Shown here: one piece after another, positions 7,409-15,956 of the stretch | How positions within the stretch are numbered: position 1 is the first letter of the stretch | Layout: each line of letters starts with the position of its first letter | Notes under the pieces: model-generated | What the model saw: only the letters and a program-made list of their open reading frames with translations | Told to the model about the DNA's origin: nothing | Databases searched by the model: none | Source of the DNA: Lachnospiraceae bacterium | GTDB lineage: Bacteria > Bacillota > Clostridia > Lachnospirales > Lachnospiraceae | Assembly (NCBI GenBank): GCA_017539565.1 | Contig: JAFYCS010000106.1 | Coordinates: forward strand, 1-64,000 | Direction of reading: 5' to 3' | Length of the DNA: 64,000 nt | Translations under genes and position numbers: made by a program

Positions 7409-8821
7409 ATGGGCGGATTTTTTGCTACGGCACAGAAAGAAGACTGCGTTTTCGATCTTTATTTCGGAACGGACTATCATTCACATCTGGGCACCAGGCG
7501 TGCGGGAATGGTAGTGTACGGAAAGAATGGTTTTAACCGCGCTATCCATAATATAGAGAGCGCACCTTTCAGGACCAAGTTCGACAAGGACACACATGAG
7601 ATGGAAGGCTATATGGGTATAGGCTGTATATCCGATTATGAGCCCCAGCCTCTTATAGTACGTTCACATCACGGAACCTATGCTATTACCACAGTAGGAA
7701 AGATCAATAATACAGATGCACTCACCGATAAGATAATCAGCAGCGGAAGCCATTTCATGGAGCTTTCCGGCGGTACTATCAATGCTACCGAGCTGGTAGC
7801 GGCTCTCATAAATCAGAAGGATAATATAATAGAAGGTATCAGGTATGCCCAGGAGGAGATAGACGGATCGATGAGCATAATGCTCCTGACTCCCCAGGGT
7901 GTGTACTGTGCAAGGGACAAGATGGGCAGAACCCCTATCATACTGGGCAAAAAAGAAGAGGGATATTGTGCTTCCTTCGAATCTTTTGCATTCCAGAACC
8001 TGGGCTATACACCTCTGCGTGAGCTGGGCCCCGGTGAAATAGTGGTCATGACTCCCGAGGCAGTACAGACTCTTGCTAAGCCCGGGACTAGGATGCGTAT
8101 ATGTACGTTCCTCTGGGTATATTACGGTTATCCCTCATCGGTATACGAAGGCATATCGGTAGAGCGTATGCGTTATAACTGCGGTGCAAAGATGGCTTTA
8201 AGGGATCAGGAGAATAAGCCCGGTGCGGATATAGTGGCCGGAGTTCCCGACTCCGGAACAGCGCATGCTGTCGGTTATGCAAATGCATCAGGCATACCTT
8301 TCTCAAGACCTTTCGTAAAATATACACCGACCTGGCCCAGAAGCTTTATGCCCACGATCCAGTCCAAGAGAGATCTGATCGCCAGGATGAAGCTGCTGCC
8401 CGTGCATGAACTGATCGACGGACACAGCATACTGCTCATAGATGATTCAATAGTCCGCGGAACACAGCTCCGTGAGACGACGGAATTTCTGTATAAGAGC
8501 GGAGCAAAGGCCGTACATGTACGTCCTGCCTGCCCGCCTATAATGTTCGGCTGTAAGTACATCAATTTCTCGCGTTCCAATTCAGAAATGGAGCTGATAG
8601 CACGCCGTGTGATCGCCAAGGAAGAGGGGGAGGATGTAAGCCGTGATGTACTTGAGGATTACTGCAATCCCGATTCCGACCGTTATCATAAGATGCTGGA
8701 TAAGATATGTGAGCAGATGGGCTTTACCAGCCTTGCCTACAACCGTCTTGACGATATGATGGATGCTGTCGGCATTGATAAAGACAAGCTCTGCACCTAC
8801 TGCTGGGACGGAAGAGAATAG
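7409..8821 (+). CDS. Amidophosphoribosyltransferase paralogue lacking the catalytic cysteine
   Basis: A 470-residue PurF-family protein. The PRPP-binding loop LLIDDSIVRGTQ is intact around Asp345-Asp346. Cysteines at 232, 382, 462 and 465 (ICTF, FGCKY, LCTYC) match the spacing of the four iron-sulfur ligands of Bacillus PurF. However the N-terminus is MGGFFAT: the glutaminase nucleophile, normally the cysteine right after the initiator Met, is glycine. There is no propeptide and no nearby Cys-Gly-Ile. AGGAGGA at 7392-7398 supports this start. The protein cannot use the normal N-terminal-nucleophile glutaminase. It may use ammonia, act on another amine, or regulate a true PurF. No purine genes flank it. 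Confidence 0.85.
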   Translation: MGGFFATAQKEDCVFDLYFGTDYHSHLGTRRAGMVVYGKNGFNRAIHNIESAPFRTKFDKDTHEMEGYMGIGCISDYEPQPLIVRSHHGTYAITTVGKINNTDALTDKIISSGSHFMELSGGTINATELVAALINQKDNIIEGIRYAQEEIDGSMSIMLLTPQGVYCARDKMGRTPIILGKKEEGYCASFESFAFQNLGYTPLRELGPGEIVVMTPEAVQTLAKPGTRMRICTFLWVYYGYPSSVYEGISVERMRYNCGAKMALRDQENKPGADIVAGVPDSGTAHAVGYANASGIPFSRPFVKYTPTWPRSFMPTIQSKRDLIARMKLLPVHELIDGHSILLIDDSIVRGTQLRETTEFLYKSGAKAVHVRPACPPIMFGCKYINFSRSNSEMELIARRVIAKEEGEDVSRDVLEDYCNPDSDRYHKMLDKICEQMGFTSLAYNRLDDMMDAVGIDKDKLCTYCWDGRE

Positions 8822-8850
8822 TTGAAATTTTACCCGGTATGTACTAAAAT
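8822..8850 (+). promoter_or_regulatory. SigA-type promoter of pfp
   Basis: TTGAAA (8822-8827) and TAAAAT (8845-8850), 17 bp apart, starting right at the preceding stop codon. AAAAAGGAG precedes the pfp start. Confidence 0.75.
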
Positions 8851-8896
8851 ATCCATCGGTTGCTATTAACATTTATTAATAAAAAGGAGCAAAAAC

Positions 8897-10555
8897 ATGA
8901 ATCTTTCACCACTTCAGAAAGCAAGATATGAGTATTCACCCAAGCTTCCGGGGATGCTCAGAAACGGTATCGCAGATATCTGCGTAAAAGAAGGCGCAGC
9001 TACACAGAGCGTAGCAGATCAGGATAAGATCAAAGCACTGTTTCCCAATACATATGGCAAGCCCGAGATCACTTTTGAGAAGGGCCAGAATACATCTGCT
9101 GCTAAGAAGCAGGTTGTAGGCGTTATCCTTTCCGGCGGACAGGCACCCGGCGGACACAACGTTATCTCCGGTCTTTATGATGCTTTAAAAGCTACCAATA
9201 AGGACAATGTTCTCCTTGGTTTCAAGGGCGGTCCCGACGGACTTCTTAAGAATGATTATGTTGAATTTGATGACAAGTTCATCGATGCTTACAGAAATAC
9301 AGGCGGTTTTGATATCATCGGTTCCGGCCGTACCAAGCTTGAGACCGTTGAGCAGTTTAAGACTGTTGCAGCTTATGCAAAGGAAAACGGTCTTACCGCT
9401 ATCGTTATAATCGGTGGTGATGATTCCAATACAAATGCAGCTACACTTGCTGAGTATATGGCTGCAAACAATACAGGCATCCAGGTTATCGGCTGCCCCA
9501 AGACCATCGACGGTGATCTTAAGAATGAAGATATCGAAGCTTCTTTCGGTTTCGATACCGCTACCAAGACTTATTCCGAGCTGATCGGTAACATCGAAAG
9601 AGATGCCAACTCTGCAAAGAAATACTGGCACTTCATCAAGGTTATGGGACGTTCTGCATCTCATGTTGCTCTTGAGTGTGCACTTAAGACCCAGCCCAAC
9701 ATCTGCCTTATCGGTGAGGAAGTTGCAGCAAAGAAGATGTCTCTGTCACAGATCACCAATTATATCGCAGATGCTGTTGAGAAGAGAGGCAATGCAGGCA
9801 ATAACTTCGGTGTGGCTATCATTCCCGAAGGTATCGTAGAGTTCGTTCCCGAGTTCTCCGCTCTTATAGCAGAGATCAACGAGCTCCTTGCCGGTTCCAA
9901 GACAGATGAGTTTAATGCTCTTCCCGACTGGAATGCAAAGTATGATTTCATCAAGAACGGTTTAAGCGCAGATTCCTTCAAGGTATTTGACATCCTTCCC
10001 CAGGGGATCCAGCAGCAGCTGTTCCTCGAGAGAGATCCTCACGGGAACGTACAGGTTTCCCTGATCGAGTCCGAGAAGCTCTTCTCCGAGATGGTTAAGA
10101 ATGAGCTGGCTAAGAGAAAGGCGGCAGGAAGCTATAAGGGCAAATTCGGTGCACAGCATCACTTCTTCGGATACGAAGGCAGATGTGCATTCCCTTCAAA
10201 CTTCGATGCAGATTACTGCTACTCACTGGGTTACAACGCATTCATGCTGATCCAGTACGGTTACACCGGTTATCTTTCAAAGGTATCCAACCTGGCTAAG
10301 CCCGCTGAAGAATGGGTTGCAGGCGGTATGCCCATCACCAAGATGATGAACATGGAAAGAAGAAACGGTGAAGACAAGCCTGTTATCAGAAAGGCTTTGG
10401 TAGAGCTGGACGGCAAGCCCTTCAAGTTCTTCGAAGCACACAGAGAAGAGTGGGCTGTTGAGACGGCATTCGTATATCCCGGTGCTATCCAGTATTACGG
10501 ACCCGCTGAGGTTTGCGATATCACTACTGTTACCCTGGCACTTGAAAAAGGCTGA
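8897..10555 (+). CDS. pfp: Pyrophosphate-dependent 6-phosphofructokinase, long form
   Basis: A 552-residue long-form PPi-PFK that interconverts fructose 6-phosphate and fructose 1,6-bisphosphate using pyrophosphate, the reversible glycolytic step in many anaerobes. Visible landmarks are [14 protein letters not shown], the phosphate-donor signature [11 protein letters not shown] (the Asp in place of the ATP-enzyme Gly indicates PPi use), the catalytic [10 protein letters not shown] and [11 protein letters not shown], and the substrate motif [13 protein letters not shown]. Length fits the plant-beta/Spirochaete-like class. Isoleucine is almost always ATC, whereas neighbours prefer ATA; this bias points to very high expression. 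It is monocistronic, with its own promoter and terminator. Confidence 0.97.
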   Translation: MNLSPLQKARYEYSPKLPGMLRNGIADICVKEGAATQSVADQDKIKALFPNTYGKPEITFEKGQNTSAAKKQVVGVILSGGQAPGGHNVISGLYDALKATNKDNVLLGFKGGPDGLLKNDYVEFDDKFIDAYRNTGGFDIIGSGRTKLETVEQFKTVAAYAKENGLTAIVIIGGDDSNTNAATLAEYMAANNTGIQVIGCPKTIDGDLKNEDIEASFGFDTATKTYSELIGNIERDANSAKKYWHFIKVMGRSASHVALECALKTQPNICLIGEEVAAKKMSLSQITNYIADAVEKRGNAGNNFGVAIIPEGIVEFVPEFSALIAEINELLAGSKTDEFNALPDWNAKYDFIKNGLSADSFKVFDILPQGIQQQLFLERDPHGNVQVSLIESEKLFSEMVKNELAKRKAAGSYKGKFGAQHHFFGYEGRCAFPSNFDADYCYSLGYNAFMLIQYGYTGYLSKVSNLAKPAEEWVAGGMPITKMMNMERRNGEDKPVIRKALVELDGKPFKFFEAHREEWAVETAFVYPGAIQYYGPAEVCDITTVTLALEKG

Positions 10556-10579
10556 GAAATATCGGATATCAGATAATGA

Positions 10580-10607
10580 GAACGGGGTTGTAAAACCCCG
10601 TTCTTTT
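10580..10607 (+). terminator. Terminator of pfp
   Basis: GAACGGGGTT (10580-10589), loop GTAA, AACCCCGTTC (10594-10603): a perfect 10-bp stem followed by TTTT. Confidence 0.88.
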
Positions 10608-10630
10608 CGAATAAAACGGAGAAGGTATAC

Positions 10631-12235
10631 ATGAGCAAATGTGTTAACTGCGGCGGCGAGCTGCGGTTTGATATCAGGTCACAGATGCTGGTCTGTGCAT
10701 CCTGCGGGGCTACGGAGGATCCGAAGGAACTGGATCAGTACGGAAGATTTGCCGAAGAAAGGGAAATGGAATTTACGCTGTTTGAATGCCCGCAGTGCGG
10801 CGGCAGTGTTTATTCCACGGACAATTCCATAAACGGTTTCTGCAGTTACTGCGGCAGTAATGTCGTCCTGAGAAGCCGTATGGAAAAGATGGTATATCCC
10901 AGGTCTATCGCTCCCTTTAAGATAACAAAAGAAGCGTGCAAGACCAGGTATCAGGAATATGTGAAGAAGGCTTTGTTTATCCCGCCTGAATTAAAGGAGG
11001 CAGATTATCTTGATAATTTCCGCGGCATCTACATGCCTTACTGGGGGTATGATGTAAAGATATCAGGTTATCTGTCACTGAACGGACTGAGGACGTTCAG
11101 GGAAGGCAAAAGGGTATATGCCCGCGGTTATAAATGTACGGGCTGGCTGGATGCCACATATCAGGGAATATTCTATGATGCATCATCCGGTTTTGACGAT
11201 CACTTCAGCTGGCAGATAGCTCCCTTTGACGCTCATTCCCTGGTGGACTTTTCACCCGCTTACTTAAGCGGTTTTTATGCGGATATGCTGGATGTGGGGT
11301 ACCGGGTATATGAAGATAACGCCTTGCAGATAGCGAAGGATAAGGTTTTTGAATCGGCACAGCTGCATAAAGCTTTTCCTTCGACCACATTTTCGTCTGA
11401 CCAGCTGGATCTCTTCAGACCGTCGATGGATGTTGCATTGGATGCGGTTTATTCATCCCTGTTCCCTGTATGGTTTTTATCACACAGAACGGACAACCGT
11501 GTGACCTATGCAGTTGTGAACGGGCAGACGGGACGTGTGGCGGCCGATCTGCCTGTAGACAGAAAGAAATTCCTGCTCACGTCGGTACTGATGGCAGTAC
11601 CTCTATTTGTTCTGTTATGTTTTACTGTATTGATGAAACCCGTACCGCTGCTGATCGCCTCGGAAACATTTGCTGCGTTTTCGATAATGCTTTTGATGAA
11701 TATGGTAAAAAAGATCGCGATCAGAGATTACAGGCTTGATGATAAGGGATATCTGAGCAGACATGACAGGGTTGCGTACATGGCACGTTCACGCTATGAG
11801 ATATATGAAGAGCAGCACAAAAACAATCTGAAGACGCTTATACCGTCCATTGCCATTCTGGCGATAGTGTCTGTATGGTTCATTAATAACTTACAGCCTA
11901 TAATCAGAAATGATAACAGGATCATGGACTATTTTCTTACCGGTATGCTTACTCTCTTGGTTGAGGTGATGGCGATCAAATGTACGATGTATATAAAAAA
12001 AGGCGGCAGAGCCAATACCGGAAAACTGGTAGCGGGAGTATGGATAGTATTTGTCGCAGCATTAGCAGGTTTTATATCTTCGGTATTCTATCCTGATATT
12101 GAGGTTGCATGTTATCTGGCGATATTGCTTATGATGGCCGGAACGCTTATGGCGCAGCTGGTGGCACTGGACCAGTATAATATAATGACCAGTATGCCGC
12201 TGCCGCAGCTTGACCGTAAAGGAGGGGAATCATAA
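10631..12235 (+). CDS. Double zinc-ribbon membrane protein of unknown function
   Basis: A 534-residue protein. Two zinc ribbons open it: CVNCGG with CASCG (residues 4-25), and CPQCGG with CSYCGS (about 54-76), the pattern of TFIIB-type or RPB9-like ribbons. A soluble middle domain (80-330) contains PYWGYDVKISGY and the WFLSHRTDNRVTYAVVNGQTG element seen in such proteins. Four to five transmembrane helices follow from about residue 315. GGAGAAGG precedes the start. It overlaps the next gene by one base and is co-transcribed with it. Proteins of this shape are common in clostridia with no established role; a membrane-associated sensor or assembly factor is speculation. Confidence 0.75.
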   Translation: MSKCVNCGGELRFDIRSQMLVCASCGATEDPKELDQYGRFAEEREMEFTLFECPQCGGSVYSTDNSINGFCSYCGSNVVLRSRMEKMVYPRSIAPFKITKEACKTRYQEYVKKALFIPPELKEADYLDNFRGIYMPYWGYDVKISGYLSLNGLRTFREGKRVYARGYKCTGWLDATYQGIFYDASSGFDDHFSWQIAPFDAHSLVDFSPAYLSGFYADMLDVGYRVYEDNALQIAKDKVFESAQLHKAFPSTTFSSDQLDLFRPSMDVALDAVYSSLFPVWFLSHRTDNRVTYAVVNGQTGRVAADLPVDRKKFLLTSVLMAVPLFVLLCFTVLMKPVPLLIASETFAAFSIMLLMNMVKKIAIRDYRLDDKGYLSRHDRVAYMARSRYEIYEEQHKNNLKTLIPSIAILAIVSVWFINNLQPIIRNDNRIMDYFLTGMLTLLVEVMAIKCTMYIKKGGRANTGKLVAGVWIVFVAALAGFISSVFYPDIEVACYLAILLMMAGTLMAQLVALDQYNIMTSMPLPQLDRKGGES

Positions 12236-12465
12236 TGGAAACCATATTCTTATATTTAAGCTGTGCGATGTTCGCGCTGATCATATCGCTTACGATCAAC
12301 TTTACCCTTGTTCTGCTTTCACGCAAAGAAAAGCAGGCTACCGAAAATGAGATGATAAGCGGTACCTTTCCGGAGTTTTACTTAAAGGATCCCCGTATGG
12401 AGCCCAGCAATGAAAACTTCATCAAACCGCCCAGACAGGATACGCATTTTCACAGGAAAATATAG
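12235..12465 (+). CDS. Small single-span membrane protein
   Basis: A 76-residue protein with one transmembrane helix (residues 4-28) and a short charged cytoplasmic tail. Its ATG overlaps the TAA of the preceding gene (TAATG), so translation is coupled, and AGGAGG lies just upstream inside that gene. Its stop touches the start of the next gene. The tight packing and clean hydrophobic profile make it a real gene. It is likely a small partner of the zinc-ribbon membrane protein. Confidence 0.7.
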   Translation: METIFLYLSCAMFALIISLTINFTLVLLSRKEKQATENEMISGTFPEFYLKDPRMEPSNENFIKPPRQDTHFHRKI

Positions 12466-13344
12466 ATGAGTGAGAAGGAAGAGAAAAAAGATAATAAAGG
12501 CATGTTAAAGGGCGTTCTGTGCATTATGCTGGCGGCGCTGGGATTTTCGATGATGACCTTCTTTGTGCGTATCTCGGGGGATGTGCCTACCATGCAGAAG
12601 GCATTCTTCCGCAATGCCGTTGCGGCTGTGATCGCCCTTGTGCCCATACTCAGGTCAAAGGATAAATTTCACATCAAAAAAGGCTGTTTTCCTGATATAG
12701 CGTGCCGCTGCATATTCGGGACCAGCGGTCTTATATGCAACTTTTATGCTATAGACAGGCTGGGGATAGCTGATGCGAATATGCTCAATAAGCTTTCACC
12801 TTTCTTTGCGATACTGCTGTCTATCCCGCTGATAAAGGAAGTACCTAATCTGGTAGATATAGCCGCTACCGTAGTGGCATTTATCGGCGCGCTGTTTATC
12901 ATAAGGCCGGGCGGAGATATGTCTGTTTTCCCTGCTCTTATGGGGCTTTATGGCGGATTCGGAGCCGGTACGGCCTATGTTTTTGTGCGCAGGCTGGGGA
13001 TCAAGGGAGAGCGGACTCCCGTGATAGTGTTGTGTTTCTCGCTTTTTTCCTGCCTGGTCACGGTGCCGTTTCTGATATTTGATTTTCATCCCATGAGCGC
13101 CAGACAATGGCTCTGCCTGATACTGGCAGGGGCTTCGGCTGCGCTGGGGCAGTTTTCGATAACTTCAGCATATAAGTTTGCACCGGCAAAGGAGATATCG
13201 GTATTCGATTATACCCAGGTTATCTTTGCGGCGATACTTGGCATGATATTCCTGAATGAAACGCCGGTACCGTTAAGTATCGCGGGATATATCATAATAA
13301 TCGGAACAGCTGTAGCCAGATGGTATTATCTTAAGGGAAAGTGA
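12466..13344 (+). CDS. DMT superfamily transporter (EamA family)
   Basis: A 292-residue integral membrane protein with ten predicted helices in two EamA repeats (first from about 15-140, second from about 155-285). Typical elements are AALGFSMMTFFVR at the first helix and an end-of-repeat sequence with LNETPVPLSIAGYIIII. EamA proteins export metabolites such as amino acids or nucleosides; the substrate here cannot be told. It begins directly at the stop of the small membrane protein and is the last gene of a three-gene operon. Confidence 0.9.
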   Translation: MSEKEEKKDNKGMLKGVLCIMLAALGFSMMTFFVRISGDVPTMQKAFFRNAVAAVIALVPILRSKDKFHIKKGCFPDIACRCIFGTSGLICNFYAIDRLGIADANMLNKLSPFFAILLSIPLIKEVPNLVDIAATVVAFIGALFIIRPGGDMSVFPALMGLYGGFGAGTAYVFVRRLGIKGERTPVIVLCFSLFSCLVTVPFLIFDFHPMSARQWLCLILAGASAALGQFSITSAYKFAPAKEISVFDYTQVIFAAILGMIFLNETPVPLSIAGYIIIIGTAVARWYYLKGK

Positions 13345-13356
13345 GAAGACAGAAAG

Positions 13357-13379
13357 GGGGACGCTTTTTCAGCGTCCCC
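13357..13379. terminator. Shared hairpin between converging genes
   Basis: GGGGACGCT (13357-13365) pairs perfectly with AGCGTCCCC (13371-13379) around a 5-base loop. The stop codon of the minus-strand regulator lies in the loop. T tracts are weak on both sides, so termination may be partial. Confidence 0.65.
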
Positions 13380-13713
13380 TGTTGATCTTTTCGTAGAGAT
13401 TCAGGTATTCTACCAGCGGCTGCCTTATAGCGGCATCATCGCTGTTTAAGGTTTCTATTATGAACTGCGGTATGGGGATGCCGTTACCTGCCGGTGTCCG
13501 GCCAAGTACCAGGTAGTCCATGCCTGTATCCAGTATTTCGCAGAGATTTACCATTTTTTCCAGGGACAGACGCGCTACACCGCGTTCGACAGTACTGATG
13601 TGTTTTATGCTTACATCGAGACGTTCCGCCAGCTGATCCTGTGTCATATGTCTGGAACGTCTGAGCTGCCGTATCCTGTTGCCTATACTGCTGTCAAGTG
13701 TGTCTGTTTTCAT
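13369..13713 (-). CDS. XRE-family transcriptional regulator
   Basis: A 114-residue DNA-binding protein. The helix-turn-helix spans about residues 10-65: IGNRIRQLRRSRHMTQDQLA, then SIKHISTVERGVARLSLEKM, a classic Cro/C1-type fold. The C-terminal 45 residues are a short helical, probably dimerising, tail. AGGAGG precedes the ATG. It is transcribed away from aspS, and the divergent region holds two near-identical palindromes (13729-13748, 13789-13808). The first lies only 16 bases from its own start, so autoregulation is likely, possibly together with control of the aspS-gat-add operon. Confidence 0.92.
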   Translation of the reverse strand: MKTDTLDSSIGNRIRQLRRSRHMTQDQLAERLDVSIKHISTVERGVARLSLEKMVNLCEILDTGMDYLVLGRTPAGNGIPIPQFIIETLNSDDAAIRQPLVEYLNLYEKINRGR

Positions 13714-13728
13714 CGAGGTCCTCCTGAT

Positions 13729-13748
13729 AGGTGTACAAGTCTATACCA
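13729..13748. promoter_or_regulatory. Operator 1, palindrome near the XRE gene
   Basis: AGGTGTACAAGTCTATACCA: half-sites AGGTGTA and TATACC(A) form an imperfect palindrome. A second copy starts exactly 60 bp away. It overlaps the leader of the XRE gene. Confidence 0.65.
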
Positions 13749-13788
13749 AGAATATAACCTACGGGCGGCTGCAGCGGAACAGACTGGC

Positions 13789-13808
13789 AGGTGTACATAA
13801 CTATACCT
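13789..13808. promoter_or_regulatory. Operator 2, palindrome between XRE and aspS
   Basis: AGGTGTACATAACTATACCT, a more symmetrical version of operator 1. An extra half-site AGGTATA follows at 13812-13818. It lies 33 bp upstream of the aspS -35 box. Confidence 0.68.
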
Positions 13809-13840
13809 GTGAGGTATATATGGCCGGGCGTGTATTTAGC

Positions 13841-13869
13841 TTGAAAAACCGCGGTTTATATGCTAAAAT
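13841..13869 (+). promoter_or_regulatory. SigA-type promoter of the aspS operon
   Basis: TTGAAA (13841-13846) and TAAAAT (13864-13869) with a 17-bp spacer and TG one base before the -10. The expected leader is about 25 bases, too short for a T-box, so tRNA-sensing attenuation of aspS is not supported. Confidence 0.8.
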
Positions 13870-13900
13870 TATTCGATTGTAATACATGGAGGAAGTAAAG

Positions 13901-15646
13901 ATGAGCGATCAATACAGAACACTTACACTTAAAGAAATCGGGGAAGATAAGATAGGTCAGGAGGTTAAGGTTGCCGGCTGGGTCGAGAATATACGTGACC
14001 ATGGCGGTGTATCCTTTATAGACCTGCGTGATATGTACGGAGTGGTACAGGTAGTGCTCAGGGATACCTCATTACTTGAGGGGATCACCCGTGAGGACTG
14101 CGTGTCTATAGAAGGCCCCGTTGAGAAAAGGGATGAAGAGACTTACAATCCGAAGATACAGTCAGGTACCGTGGAGGTAGAGGCAAAGAGCATCACGGTT
14201 CTTGGCAAGGTGTACCGACAGCTGCCTTTTGAAGTGATGACTTCAAAGGAGACACGTGAAGATGTACGTCTTAAGTACCGTTACCTTGACCTGCGTAACC
14301 AGAAGGTTAAGGACAATATATTATTCCGTTCGGAAGTTATCGCTTTCCTGCGTAAGAAGATGACCGATATGGGCTTTGTAGAGATACAGACTCCCATACT
14401 CTGCGCTTCTTCACCTGAAGGTGCAAGAGACTATATCGTGCCTTCAAGAAGATATAAGGGCAAGTTTTACGCGCTGCCTCAGGCACCCCAGCAGTACAAG
14501 CAGCTGCTGATGGTGTCAGGTTTTGATAAGTATTTCCAGATAGCTCCCTGCTTCAGGGATGAGGATGCAAGAGCCGACCGTTCCCCCGGTGAGTTCTATC
14601 AGCTGGATTTTGAGATGAGCTTTGCTACCCAGGAGGATGTATTCAAGGTAGGAGAGGAAGTGCTGGCCGAGACCTTCAAGAAGTTTGCGCCGGAAGGTTT
14701 TGCGGTTACCGATGCACCTTTCCCTATCATTTCATACAAGCAGGCAATGCTTGAATTCGGCTCCGATAAGCCGGATCTGCGCAATCCCCTGCGTATAATA
14801 GATGTAAGTGAGTTCTTCTCACGCTGCACCTTTAAGCCTTTCCACGGAAAGACCGTTCGCGCAATCAATGTTCATCAGCAGATGAGCAAGGGCTTCCATG
14901 AAAAGCTCCTTAAGTTCGCACAGGGTATAGGCATGGGAGGTCTTGGATATCTTGAAGTCCAGGATGACTTAAGCTACAAGGGTCCCATCGATAAGTTCAT
15001 ACCCGATGATATGAAGGCAGAGATCCGTGAACTCGCGGGACTTTCCGCCGGTGATACCATCTTCTTCATCGCAGATAAGGAGAAGCAGGCATCACTTTTT
15101 GCCGGCCAGATCCGTACCGAACTGGGAGAGAAGCTGGATCTGATAGAGAAGAACGCATACCGTTTCTGTTATATCAATGATTTCCCGATGTACGAATATG
15201 ATGAGACCGAAAAGAAGATCGGTTTTACACACAATCCTTTCTCCATGCCCCAGGGCGGCTTAAAGGCTCTTGAGGAAGAGGATTCCCTTACAATACTGGC
15301 TTACCAGTACGACATCGTATGTAACGGAGTTGAGCTTTCATCCGGTGCCGTACGTAACCATGATATGAAGATAATGGAGAAGGCTTTCGAGATAGCAGGC
15401 TATGATAAGGAAGTGCTGGCTGCAAAGTTCGGAGCTCTTTACAACGCATTCCAGTTCGGTGCGCCCCCTCATGCAGGTATGGCACCCGGTGTGGACCGTA
15501 TGATAATGTTGCTTAAGAATGAGGAGAATATCCGTGAGGTTATCGCATTCCCTATGAGCGGTACGGCTCAGGATCTTATGTGCGGTGCACCTTCCGAGGT
15601 TACTGAGCTGCAGCTCAGAGAGACTCATATCAAGGTGAGGGATTGA
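13901..15646 (+). CDS. aspS: Aspartyl-tRNA synthetase
   Basis: A 581-residue class IIb synthetase of the bacterial type. It has an N-terminal OB-fold anticodon-binding domain ([21 protein letters not shown]), the catalytic core with motif 2 ([19 protein letters not shown]), an inserted GAD domain in the middle, and motif 3 near the end ([11 protein letters not shown]). The start at 13901 uses GGAGGA at 13888-13893. Being first in an operon with gatCAB, it may be the non-discriminating form that also charges tRNA-Asn, with GatCAB then making Asn-tRNA; that is inference. The gap to gatC is two bases. Confidence 0.97.
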   Translation: MSDQYRTLTLKEIGEDKIGQEVKVAGWVENIRDHGGVSFIDLRDMYGVVQVVLRDTSLLEGITREDCVSIEGPVEKRDEETYNPKIQSGTVEVEAKSITVLGKVYRQLPFEVMTSKETREDVRLKYRYLDLRNQKVKDNILFRSEVIAFLRKKMTDMGFVEIQTPILCASSPEGARDYIVPSRRYKGKFYALPQAPQQYKQLLMVSGFDKYFQIAPCFRDEDARADRSPGEFYQLDFEMSFATQEDVFKVGEEVLAETFKKFAPEGFAVTDAPFPIISYKQAMLEFGSDKPDLRNPLRIIDVSEFFSRCTFKPFHGKTVRAINVHQQMSKGFHEKLLKFAQGIGMGGLGYLEVQDDLSYKGPIDKFIPDDMKAEIRELAGLSAGDTIFFIADKEKQASLFAGQIRTELGEKLDLIEKNAYRFCYINDFPMYEYDETEKKIGFTHNPFSMPQGGLKALEEEDSLTILAYQYDIVCNGVELSSGAVRNHDMKIMEKAFEIAGYDKEVLAAKFGALYNAFQFGAPPHAGMAPGVDRMIMLLKNEENIREVIAFPMSGTAQDLMCGAPSEVTELQLRETHIKVRD

Positions 15647-15648
15647 TA

Positions 15649-15942
15649 ATGGCAAATGTTATAAGCGATGAAACTATCGAGTACGTAGGCATACTCTCAA
15701 AGCTTAAGCTGGATGATGCTCAGAAAGAGCAGGCAAAGAAAGATCTGGAAGAGATGCTGGATTATATCGACCAGTTAGGCGAGCTCGATACCGACGGTGT
15801 TGAGCCTATGAGCCACGTGCATCCCGTCAGCAACCGCTTCCGTGAGGATGTGGTCACCAACGGTGATGAACGTGAAAAGATCCTTAAGAATGCTCCGGAA
15901 GAAAGAGACGGTGCATTTGTGGTACCGCGTACTTTTGACTAA
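15649..15942 (+). CDS. gatC: Asp/Glu-tRNA amidotransferase subunit C
   Basis: A 97-residue GatC, the small belt subunit that stabilises the GatA-GatB complex. Family features are [19 protein letters not shown] at the N-terminus, a helix with [16 protein letters not shown] and the C-terminal REDVV...[13 protein letters not shown] segment. It starts two bases after the aspS stop with AAGGTGAGG inside aspS as ribosome site. Instead of gatA, the next gene is a nucleoside-hydrolase-like protein. Confidence 0.95.
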   Translation: MANVISDETIEYVGILSKLKLDDAQKEQAKKDLEEMLDYIDQLGELDTDGVEPMSHVHPVSNRFREDVVTNGDEREKILKNAPEERDGAFVVPRTFD

Positions 15943-15956
15943 ATGATCGGAGGCCG

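Noticed and set aside
13870-13900. T-box leader for aspS (and for argS at 60911-60940)
   Set aside because: The predicted leaders are only about 25 bases, far too short for a T-box, and no specifier or TGGN antiterminator sequence is seen.
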